Below are positions 1 through 9,897 of a DNA stretch of 64,000 nt, piece by piece. Source of the DNA: Glossina fuscipes (lineage: Eukaryota; Arthropoda; Insecta; Diptera; Glossinidae); assembly GCF_014805625.2 (NCBI RefSeq), contig NW_023998464.1, forward strand, positions 7,907,813 through 7,971,812, written 5' to 3'. Numbering within the stretch: the stretch's first letter is position 1; each line of letters begins with the position of its first letter. The translations under genes were made by a program, and so were the position numbers. Below the pieces are notes generated by a model that saw nothing but the letters and a program-made list of their open reading frames with translations, made no database searches and was not told the origin of the DNA.

Positions 1-1364
1 ACAACCACTTACATCTTATAAATTTATAAAGATTCTATAGGGCAAAATTTCGTTCATGACATGAGAAAATATAAACAATAATAAGCTGATCATTCAATGT
101 CTCGTTGCACGCGACATTTTCATGTGTTATGACCCTTCATTTGGAGATAAATAAATGATATTTTGAGAAGTACTGTCAGTCGTAAGTGGTCACGTTTGAC
201 ATTTACAGCGTTAGCGTCCCCACCTAGAGCTGTGCCGAAAATAACGAGTTATTCGTCATTCCAGTTATGCCATTGCCTTATAAAGCGATTCAATCTCAAC
301 TCTAGTTAATACAAAGTCCAAGCCCCGTTTGTTGATCAGATTTGAGAATATTAAGTAGAAAAAGTAGTTTTCGCGGAATCAAAGGCAAATATATACATTT
401 AAGAAGACTTCTTTCCTTGTTTCTACTTTCATTTAATATTTCGGCAGGCTTATTTTTTTTAAAGTTTGAATGCTGTGGATGCTGGGCCGCGGGTTTCCCT
501 TTTGAATTCAAATGATTAAAATGTACTTTTATACGACGCTTTAATCAAGTTTGAAGTGTGCGGCTCACCGTATTTAGTTAAATATTTATCTAGTGGAGCT
601 AGACTGGTCCTTTGGATTTAGCATTTTGCTAATATTTATTTTCCTAAATTGAAAAACTTTTATAAATTTTATCGTTATTTAACAACTTGAAAGTTATGAA
701 AATTATATTAAAAAGAAGAAAAAAGGAAAAGGAACCAAGCAAACGGAGTTTGTACCACTTTCAATGTGCCAGGTTAACATTTTATGAAATTCCATTTAAG
801 CTGTTAAGCAATTTAAAATTGAATTATATTTTGATTGCGTTATTTAAATGCTCGTGAAACGAAAAAGTGAAACCAGACAGTGAAGCTGGTGTAACTCTAG
901 GTTTCCCCTTTTTGTTTTTTCCTTTTTGAAGTTGCGTTACAAATGCTTCTCTTATGGGCAACTTCCGTTTGGTGGTAATTCAATTTCATTGGTAACAAAA
1001 AAATGCTTTTGCTGCGCTTCCTTTTTTATTCTGTAAACATAAAATTCACATATATATACATATGTTTATATATATATATATAATTTACATAAATATATAT
1101 ATATACATAAATATATATATGTACATAAATATATATATATATATATATTATATATATGTAAATATACATTCATGTACAGGCACATTTACAATGGATAAAG
1201 CAAAAATTTGTTGAAAATCCCACTCCTTTCAAACTGTTTACTATTGCTGGAGCAATATTTCCCTAATATTATCACACGCACCACCATAACTATCACCATT
1301 ACTCTTGCGATTATCGTCAATGCCGCAACATTTAATAATGCAAACGTTATCGTTTGTTTTGCAG
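1..1364 (+). other. Intron upstream of the derailed-like exon (no coding feature seen)
   Basis: I see no coding exon here. The block ends in a pyrimidine-rich tract followed by GCAG (1361-1364), a good 3' splice site for the first visible derailed-like exon, so it is read as the 3' part of an intron whose 5' end lies outside the window. The reading frame of the exon stays open backwards to 1208 but contains no ATG, and an in-frame TAA sits at 1196-1198. The open stretch is therefore intron sequence rather than a start. An AT-microsatellite occupies about 1050-1167. Confidence 0.6.
1050..1167. repeat. (TA)n microsatellite, interrupted
   Basis: About 118 bases consist almost entirely of alternating T and A with short interruptions (TACATA, ATGTA). 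It lies within the intron ahead of the derailed-like exon. Confidence 0.9.
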
Positions 1365-4300
1365 GTGTTTCGGCTGAATTATATTATGTACGAGAGGGTC
1401 AGGTCAATGATTATGCGCTCAACTTTGCGGTTCCTGTGCCGGCAAACATCAACGAAATATCATTTACGTGGCAGAGTCTGGCACATCATCCACTGCCATA
1501 TAGTCTTAACATAATCACTTCGGATCCGTCTGTGTTGCCACGTCCAACACTAAATATTTCACGTATCGGAGAGATTCCATTAGAGCCGCAGACGTTCGCC
1601 GTTGGCATGAAATGTTCGGGCACACGTGATGCTGAGGTTGAAGTTACCATCGCCGTGGAGATAATATTGGACCATCAAACAAATAACATAACGGATTTAG
1701 TATTTCGACGTAAGAAAATTTGTTTGGCTGGCATGCAAGAGGACGGCCACAATGTTGTTGCTATCGGTGGTGCTTACGGCAATGAAAATGCTGGCATCGG
1801 CAGTGATATTGTTGCTAGCGTTGGTGGGAATGTAGGTGTAGGTAGTAGTGGTGGTTTCGTTGATACAATGCATAACAGCGCTGCGGTTGACAATGGCAAT
1901 GAACACAATGCCGCAAATGAAGAGCACTCAGTTGAAGGGGGTAACGAGAGTGACGAAACACCAGCTCGTACATTAAATGAGTTTGATGATCCTATGCTCA
2001 AAGAGACAATAGCACCACCACCTACTGGTGGTTTAATAACTCTAGTTATCGGCGTCATATTGGCTTTAGTATTGGTGACTACTTTAATTTTAATCGCGTA
2101 TTGTGCCAAAGGACCTACGAAGCGACCCAATCACGGGGTGCATTTGATAAAAACCGCTAGTTTTCAACGTTTGCCTACAATTTCATCGACAGCTCACAAT
2201 TCCATTTATGCTTGTCCGTCTAGCATTACGCCCACGTATGCAACGTTAACAAGACCTTTCCGTGAATACGAGCAAGAACCCGAGGAATTCAATCGGCGTC
2301 TTAGTGAATTGAATGTTCAAAAATGCCGAGTACGTCTATCTTGTTTGGTTCAAGAGGGAGCTTATGGACGCATCTACCGTGGCACCTACAGTGATTGCCA
2401 AGAAGTGCTTGTTAAAACTGTAGCTCAACATGCCAATCAAATGCAAGTCACGTTATTACTGCAAGAAGGTATGATGCTTTATGAAGCCTCACATCCGAAC
2501 GTTCTCTCCGTTTTGGGAGTATGTATAGAGGATTACAGTACACCGTTTGTTTTGTATTCGGCCGGTAATAATACACGTAATTTGAAATTGTTTTTACAAG
2601 AGCCAAGTTATGCGCGCAGCATTACTACTATTCAAACAGTACTCATGTCATCACAGCTGGCCATGGCTATGGAACATTTGCATAATCATGGGGTTATACA
2701 CAAAGATATAGCGGCAAGAAATTGTGTGTAAGTATAGCTATGGAATGCAATTACAAAATTTTGCCAAAAGCACATTATAATAGGAACGGTCAATTAACAT
2801 CTATTTCCTTTTTGTCATTCATTCTATTTCGAGCAGCATTGACGAACAACTGCGTGTCAAGCTGTGCGACAGTTCGCTTAGTCGAGATCTATTCCCATTA
2901 GATTATCATTGCTTGGGCGATGGCGAAAATCGTCCGATTAAATGGATGTCGCTAGAAGCGATACAAAAGAAACATTACAATGAAGGTAGCGATGTTTGGT
3001 CGTTTGGTGTTCTGATGTGGGAAATGTGTACGCTGGCAAAAATGCCATATTCCGAAATTGATCCGTACGAAATGGAGCACTACCTGAAGGATGGCTATCG
3101 ATTGGCTCAGCCATTTAATTGTCCCGATGAATTGTAAGTTGGTAATCCAAGGAATATTTTCAAATTTATTCTTTTCGAGGACATAATTGACTGACACAAT
3201 TTGAAATGTGTATTTTTGTTCGTTCGACGATAGTTTCAATTTTTTACAGAACTTATAGCATTTTATTTTGATTTTTAAAATAAAAAAGGTAAGATAGTAG
3301 TAAATTTAGGAAATGCTAGCTAAATTTGAGGTAATCAAAAGAATTTAAGAAATCTGTCATAAAAAAGAGTAAAAATTGGTTAAATTTCAACTGAACTGAT
3401 TTCACACTGACTCGTGATCAAATCCATAATTACGCAAAATGGAGACATCATTTGCTCAAGACACTTGAACTTAGCTTAATGTACTTTCTTCGGATGACTG
3501 ATTTTAGCAATTTTTGTGGGTGTTAGTTGCTACCTCGTATCATTTCTTCTGCTTGCTTGGTGTAAGTATACAGTTGCGATGCAAGCGAAGTGTCATGGCA
3601 CACGATGTTATTTAGTTGCATGCCATATTTTTGATAAGTTATGGTTACTGCAAACAAATAAACGGCGCTGTTTATTCGTATCATGTCATGTCGTATGATA
3701 AGGATTCAAGCGATTCCGGTAAATATATTTGCTTTGTAAGCGAAGTCGTGTGACATTAATTCCTTTATTAGACTGCTTCTATTTGTTGGCGAATTGATAG
3801 CGATTTCATGGTTTTCCCAACTATCTGGTTTTTCAATTAAGTGGTTCGAATTTTCTACATCTGAATTTGTAAGAAAACGTTTTTTGTTTTTTACAATTTT
3901 TTAAAACAATCTATAGTATTGCGTTCCTTCTTTTCGCAATGAAATAAATTTTGTGAATATGTATTCATATAAAAAAAATTGAACATATTAGATATAAGCG
4001 ATGTCACTTCGCGTTTCTGGTTTATATAATGAAAAAAATTGACATACATCGTTTATGTAAACTGAACGAATAAGCTTGGTGCGCCATAGCGCGATAAAAA
4101 ATCGCTTACATCGCAATGGGAACAAGAGATCTATTTAGCCCGGTGAGAGATCTAAGTATATAAGCTATTATGAGATTAACAATGAGAGGGAAATACGTAT
4201 TGACCCTAAATCTTAATCTGATCAGGAACAGTGTGAACTCATCCGAGAAAATACATGAAAACGCTTCCGTGAAAAGATATTATTGGTGCTAAAGAAGATT

Positions 4301-4634
4301 GGTTTAAAAGAGAAATTCATCAGGCTACTTGGCGTTGTGATCTTTAGGAAAATTAACAAATAAGTAGATGGCTGTAAGAAGAACAACAGCTGAGTTACAA
4401 TGACTATATTAATTGAAATAGCATATATAGCTGTTGTTTAAAGCAGTTCTTATGTATTGTTTTGTTAATATTTTATAACTAAAATTTTAAAAATCGAACG
4501 ATTTGTTTATTTTTATTTGCAGATTTACGATTATGGCTTATTGTTGGGCTTCCATGCCAGCGGAACGTCCCACTTTCACTCAATTGCAGATATGCTTATC
4601 GGAATTCCATACACAAATTACTCGTTATGTATAA
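1365..4634 (+). CDS. drl: Derailed-like Ryk-family Wnt receptor (atypical tyrosine kinase), 3' three exons
   Basis: Three exons join in phase: 1365-2727, 2837-3133 and 4523-4634. Introns are 2728-2836 and 3134-4522, both with GTAAGT donors and AG acceptors, and the stop is TAA at 4632-4634. The 590 visible residues hold a WIF domain (about 3-124, starting GVSAELYYVREG), a polar linker, one transmembrane helix (about 223-247, ending IAYCAKG) and a kinase-like domain (about 322-585). In that domain the glycine loop is QEGAYG, the lysine is K351 (VLVKTV), the catalytic loop reads HKDIAARN, and DFG is replaced by D466-S-S, the usual atypical feature of Ryk receptors. The C-terminus ends YV, a PDZ-ligand type. 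Family knowledge: Derailed binds Wnt5 through its WIF domain and acts in axon guidance and muscle attachment. The signal peptide and first WIF residues must be encoded upstream of the window. The paralogue doughnut is the main alternative; the match looks closest to derailed. Confidence 0.85.
3574..4116. mobile_element. Possible MITE in derailed-like intron
   Basis: TTGCGATGCAAGCGA (3574-3588) recurs inverted at 4102-4116 with one mismatch. A second matching block (CATGGCACAC near 3594; GGTGCGCCATAG near 4078) follows in the same inverted order. Further partial copies of the AAGCGA motif lie between them. The layout, about 540 bp with subterminal inverted repeats and no ORF, suggests a miniature DNA transposon inside the second visible intron. 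No target duplication could be defined. Confidence 0.35.
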
Positions 4635-5198
4635 ACAAACGTTGCCTTTCTTCAGTGTGGTCCTTAAATCCTCTGCTCTCCTACCTCTCCTACCAGATTC
4701 CCCCTTCTTCCCAATTTTCCCTTTCGGAAATTTTATAGTTTTGGTTTGTTTGTTGCTACTTTTTCTCTTTAACAATTATTTATAAATGTAAATATGTATA
4801 TGTAAGAATGCATGGTATTAAGTAATCACTTTTTGACTAAAAAGTCTGTTCAAGAGTTAATTTAAAGCATTATTTCAGCGTTTAGTTTGTAGATAGAATC
4901 ACGATGGCATATTAAATACAGACATAAGTGAAAAGTTTGTTTTATATATAGAAAGAATTTTATCGTCAAAACTTATAGCAGTAACGAAATGTGTTAACAT
5001 AATGAAAATTACATAAAAAACAAAAATTTTAAGGAACGTACGTGGTAATCTTAAATTCCTTTGACCTTTAAGGATATTAAATTAAGATATTAAAATTAAA
5101 TGATAATCACTGTATGTTGATGCTGAAGATTATGATGATGAAAACTTTATGAGAAAACATATAAAAAAGTTACTTTTTCGCAACGAGTCGAATTTTGG

Positions 5199-5521
5199 AT
5201 ACCCATCACCATCAAGATTTAAGATTTTGTTAAAACTATTAGGTAGAATATTACGAAATATACTGGCTTCTTGAGTTTTCACTTTTCAGTTACTATGGGC
5301 ATGTTTATAGGAAAGTTTAAGGAACTTTGAAAATTTCAGCACCGATTAGTCAGATAAGTAGCATTATGAAACAGAAAGATGGAGGACCAAGGCAATGAAT
5401 TTGTTGCAAAATCTCGCAGAGATTGCCGATTTCACTTTGTTGGTTAATTGAGCATGCTTGGATGAATGTTTTTGTTCTACTATTCTACGAAGCAAATGAT
5501 AAAATCATTGGTGGTGGGTAT
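5199..5521. mobile_element. Short inverted-ended element, ATACCC/GGGTAT type
   Basis: A 323-bp non-coding segment begins ATACCCATCACC and ends GGTGGTGGGTAT, which are inverted repeats with 11 of 12 bases matching. The ends resemble those of the larger elements at 6714-7322 and 33506-34360. The interior has no ORF and was not clearly alignable to them. It is read as a deletion derivative or relative of that group. Confidence 0.4.
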
Positions 5522-5773
5522 AAAAAAAACCTATATTATCTAAACATAAGACGTGTACATAATAGTTAAATAAGTAAAACATCTATATGCGTATGTATAA
5601 ATGTAAACATATATAACATGTGCACATTGCAAGAGTATGAATATGTATACATGTTGTACATGTCGTATATGATTACACTTATATCTATAGATAAACATGT
5701 TGTACGTGAGTATATTTCCTAAGCTTTTAAATTTTAAGTATTATGAGAAGAAGGAGCCATATTAAAAAAGATG

Positions 5774-5776
<3 letters not shown>

Positions 5777-5822
<46 letters not shown>
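5777..5822. repeat. (AG)n microsatellite
   Basis: Twenty-three consecutive AG units are followed by a purine-rich tail to about 5843. It lies downstream of the derailed-like coding region and possibly within its 3' UTR. Confidence 0.97.
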
Positions 5823-5827
<5 letters not shown>

Positions 5828-6207
5828 AAAAGAGAAGGAGAGATAATAGATAATACAAGAGAAAGTGCGTTAAATGAAAACACAGGAGAAAGTCGTGTTT
5901 ATATAGACTTTCCTCTCCTTATTTTCTCTACAGAAAGGATATCATTTTAAGTTTCCGTTCCCCCCTACTCAGGTGTAGTTATTGTATCTGTAGCTCAAAT
6001 ATATGTATTTGTTTATATGTTATATGTACGTATGTATGCATTCCTACAATGCAATATCTTCTGTTTATTTTTGTTTTTCTTTTCCTTTTTTTTAATCACA
6101 ACTTAAGTTAAACTTCTGGTGTTTTTTTTTATAAATTTCTAGTAAAGAAGTGAATATGTGAACCCTTCCAACGCATTATGTGCTTGTGTAGAAGTACGAA
6201 AAAGAAT

Positions 6208-6213
6208 AATAAA
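6208..6213 (+). promoter_or_regulatory. Candidate polyadenylation signal AATAAA
   Basis: This is a canonical hexamer with a T/G-rich downstream element about 30 bases on. It is the best-placed candidate for ending the derailed-like transcript, but the distance from the stop (about 1.6 kb) and the AT-rich context make it tentative. Confidence 0.3.
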
Positions 6214-6713
6214 GAAAAATGTAAACGTCCGAATGTATTAAATGAATTGCGTGCAAATGTGTTTTGCTTTAATTTCTTTATTATTTATATCGGATAAGGG
6301 AACAATACTATTCAGGTAAGTGTTTAATAGTGTGAATAAGTGGTATTTAAATAAATTTTTATGTGTGTTTGCAAACTCTTAGCAGTTTTGAAGAGGCAAG
6401 AAGATTATACTAATTATGGGGCTCATGGTGTTCTTAATAAAATTTCGGTAAATTACGGTAAAATTACGGTAAAATTAAAGAGGCCGGCTGACTGAGAGAT
6501 AGCAGTTGAATATATTGCGAAATTTTTAATTATTAAGTAGTCAAAGGGGTAAAGCTGTGGTAAGTCCTAAATATAAGGATTAAACAAATAAAATTGCGTT
6601 TTATGATTTTTTTAAAGTTTAAGAATATAAATCGACAGTTTCGGCACTTAAAACTATAGGGAGTGGAAAATTAAAAAGGAAGAAAATTACATTCCTCCAG
6701 AATCAAATCGCTT

Positions 6714-7322
6714 ATACCCATCGCCCTTATCCGTCATATGACGTCAGCGTTATTTACTTCAGATTTAAGGCACTTACCTTGCCCCATTTTACTTTCCAAG
6801 TCCCAATTGATTATACTGTTAAGAAGGAAAGAATCCTGCACGGGGAGTCCAACATATTTATTTTAGAACAAACACACTGTCTTGTTTATCTTATGAATAA
6901 TAAGTAATAAGTATAAGCAACAAAACGTGGAAAAAATAAAAATTTAATCACGTTTACCTTTGTGGAGATGTTTCCGATTTTTTCAATTTTTTTACAAGTG
7001 CTGCCCATAGTTTAATCGTTGTGAATAATAGACGAGAAAAAGACATAGTTTTTATTCTTGAAAACAGACATTTGAAATCTCAGATTTTGTTACACGGTGG
7101 TCATGTGTTTGAACCTATTTGTCCCATCTTCGATACCAACCTACGTGCAAGAATTTCCAAATTTTCTGCCGAAAATAACGCCCATAGCTTCATTTTTGTG
7201 ACCAGGAGGATGTTTACCGCAAACATTACACTGACAGGTAGACAGGGGTCTCTGAAGCTTCTTTCTGGTTGTTGAAAACGTTTCGATAAAATGAATACAA
7301 CCCTCAACCTTCGGTTTATTAA
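6714..7322 (-). mobile_element. Copy of the ATACCC-ended non-coding repeat group
   Basis: Read on the minus strand, the copy starts near 7322 with a decayed end (AATAAACCGAAGG, matching ATACC...CACCGAAGG in the copy at 27156). It continues through the CCAGAAAGAAGCTTCAGA block, also shared with 27156 and 34360, and the TTGCACG(T/C)AG(G/A)TTGGTAT block shared with the copy at 33506-34360. It ends GGCGATGGGTAT at 6714. Open frames on both strands inside it (about 7021-7368) are chance frames and do not resemble known proteins. Confidence 0.5.
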
Positions 7323-7676
7323 AAAAATAAAAAATGCAAAAACAGACAACGAAATCCATCATCAACACTACACGCGTGTTAATCCTGATCTGACTCTGAG
7401 TTTATATTCAATCAACATCGAGAAAGTCAAGATCAAAGCATTTGCACAATTTCTCAAGGTCGTACCACTGCAACACAGCAATGGGTCCTTAAGAAATTGG
7501 CATTGTGAATAAAATTTTGCGATTAAAGATTTTCTGCGCGATTGGCAAAGCCTTTTCCAATGTACGAAGACTCATTTTTGGAGCGCATAATCCTATGGAC
7601 ATATTGAAAGCACCTTGAGAACGTAATGTCAATACAATTTTCGCCGTTCAAGAGGTACGAACAGTGATGGAGAGAG

Positions 7677-8147
7677 TGTAGACACTAAGCTAACTTAGGT
7701 GCTCAATATTCATTTGGATCAAGTTTAAATGAAATCATATCTCACAAGTTTTGCTTTATTCAAAGAGTCGAAACGATAAGTATAATGCTTTGTAGTATTA
7801 TCGATTTGTCGCACTCTACCGTAGTTTACAAGTTATTGCTAAATTTACATTTTACTACTAACCTAGTTAAGGTAGTGCAATTTTAGTAGTAAGCTATTAA
7901 TATATTATACGCTTCCGTTATTAAACGATAACCTACTTTAGTTATATTGCTTAAGTTAGCATTAAGTTATTCTGTATATAAGATACTGACCATACATTAG
8001 GTAGGTCATAGTCATAATCACATAGTTATAATCATATAGTCATAATCATATAATAGTATAACCAAGTACTTTAAGCACAATCAAAAATCTAAATAAAGAA
8101 TCTACAACAAACCAAAGAACCTTCCATTATTAAGTGGTGTCACTACA
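7677..8147 (+). mobile_element. Probable solo LTR of a retrovirus-like retrotransposon
   Basis: A 471-bp unit begins TGTAGACAC and ends GTGTCACTACA, giving the short inverted TG...CA ends typical of LTRs. The internal order fits U3-R-U5: a TATA box (TATATAAG, about 7974-7981), an AATAAAG polyadenylation signal (about 8093) and roughly 50 bp of U5. A tandem array based on ATAGTCATAATCA lies at about 8007-8056. No primer-binding site, gag or pol follows, and the five bases on either side do not match. It is therefore either an old solo LTR or a mis-set boundary. The LTR superfamily is not determinable. Confidence 0.4.
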
Positions 8148-9299
8148 GCTTCTTTGGTAGAAGCACATCTTTGAAGTAATTCACGATGGTTACTTCAGGA
8201 AGCAAAATAATATCCATGCTGTAGGGGAAAGTGCCAGATTTAGATAGGTTTCCGCTACTTATTTTGACTACAGTAGATCCGTACTAAAATCAATTCAGTC
8301 TGAAATGACAGGAAAAAGGATCTCATTGATCTAATTATTTCCGTTATATTTATCATCCAATTTTCTTTGGATATTCGTTGATTTTTGCAATATTAGCATT
8401 TGAAAGGTGTAAGAGATAAACAGAAGTGGACTAGACGCTCGACACAGTTTCCCACTGATTTACACCTCTGCTCACAATACATATTTTATGAAAGGAAGGG
8501 AACTCCTTTACGTTGCAGATCACACATTTATGACACGAAAGCACTTAGCTTCATGTGACTATTGTTGCTAATCATAAGGAAGACTTAAATTATTAGAAAA
8601 TGCTACTTGGTTTGAGGACTATTTTCGGACTCGTGTACAATTTCCCTCAGTTCAATAACAATTAACTTTATGCGGTGTTAAATTAAAATAAACAACTGAT
8701 ACATTTTGGTGTTACCATCGTTGTCTTCTCTTACGCTTTTAGAATTAATGAAATTTTAACTTTAATCAATTTTCTTAATGTAATTGAAGAATTTAATAAT
8801 GCACATATATTTGAATACGTACCCATATTTACATACGTTGCATGAATTCATTTGTCATCTTTAGTTGACTTTAGCAGCTCATATTGCTGTTAACAAAATT
8901 TTTATTTTGTCCACTTTGATGTTATTACTGCCTTAAGTTAGTGCTTTGCACCATTATAAACTCAAGTTTAAGTTACTTTCAGCTATCGTTTGCAAATTTT
9001 TTTGATGTATCCGCCAATATGCAGCTGAATTGGTTCATCGTTCCAATATTTCAAGGGCTAATTTGTTTTGCTTTGCTCACTTATGCCGTATGATTTTGCA
9101 GGAGTTTCTACATTTTATTATTTTCATTGTTAAAGAAAGAAAGTTGTTTTTATTGACATTGTTCGTTTAACCGAACACAAATCGCTGATCGTAAAAATAT
9201 CGCATTTTGTGCCCTGCTCCCACTCTTTCAATGGCGCTATTTATTACTCATATTAACTGGAACAACTGCAAGGCTAGTACTGACCCATTGATTTATACT
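8148..9299. other. AT-rich stretch without recognised features
   Basis: I see no coding exon, RNA gene or clear repeat here. The last part may belong to the LINE relic that follows, but no protein match is readable before about 9300. Confidence 0.5.
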
Positions 9300-9897
9300 G
9301 GCGAGATCGGGTCAGTCAAGTCGCGTTAAAGTCGTTAAAGGCTTGTGTTGTGATGTGCATCTAATATGGATGCCTGGCTATTCGGGTGTTGAGGGCTGAG
9401 TACCTAGCAAAAAGGGGATCATGAGGGGCCGTGGTATGTTCTGAACCTTTCTGTGGCGTTTCAAATAGCCATATTAACAGTTTGGTATCACAATGGGCCC
9501 AGAAGAAGTCGGATTGTTCTTGGAAGCAGTCCGCAGAACAACGACAGGTATGGCTACTACTGGAACCAAGAAGGATCGATCTACGTTTACTCACATTCTA
9601 AAAAAGTCATAATTCGCTCAGCTACCATCTGAAAAACGTGGGTATGTCCGATACCGCTTCATGCAGATTCTGGCAAGAGACGAGGCAGACGTCCCACCAT
9701 ATTCTGTGTGAACTTGACGCTATCTGTAGAATCAGACACGATGTGTTTGGCGAGTATTTTACAATGCCAGACACAACACAAGGAAGGAAAGAACATTTAT
9801 AAAAGTCCTCAAACTGGAGGGCTAGGGGTATGGGCGAGTACAATAGATCTTGTAGGTCGCTCTACGGTTTGCCCACGCAATTAATAATAATAATAAC
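9300..9897 (+). pseudogene. 3' end of an RNase H-bearing LINE (I-like), decayed
   Basis: Frame-shifting segments on the plus strand match the RNase H domain and C-terminal tail of a non-LTR retrotransposon polyprotein. Near 9305 they read VSQVALKSLKACVV. Near 9358 VHLIWMPGYSGVEG corresponds to the WxPGHxGxxGNE motif, followed by AEYLAKRGS. From about 9640 comes a tail with CRFWQE, SHHILCELDAICRIRHDVFGE. Several frameshifts and stops separate these pieces, so it is dead. It ends in (TAA)n at 9881-9897, the kind of 3' end known for I-type elements. The apparent minus-strand ORFs at 9361-9594 and 9622-9843 are antisense shadows. Confidence 0.65.

Larger units (their letters stand above)
4635..6240 (+). 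other. Probable 3' UTR and downstream flank of the derailed-like gene
   Basis: This non-coding sequence follows the stop codon. A Pumilio-type TGTAAATA lies at 4787-4794. A canonical AATAAA at 6208-6213 is followed by a T/G-rich stretch (about 6243-6272), which would be an acceptable polyadenylation site about 1.6 kb after the stop. Nearer variants (ATTAAA near 4912 and 5086) are also possible, so the transcript end is not fixed. The span also holds an inverted-repeat element (5199-5521) and a GA microsatellite. Confidence 0.4.

Noticed and set aside
1774..2130. Minus-strand open frame opposite the derailed linker and transmembrane region
   Set aside because: Shadow of the plus-strand coding exon.
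7021..7368. Open frames on both strands, one with a Cys/His-containing stretch
   Set aside because: They fall inside a copy of the ATACCC-ended repeat and are not conserved in the other copies.
9361..9843. Two minus-strand open frames
   Set aside because: Antisense to the plus-strand LINE relic, whose RNase H motifs explain the sequence.
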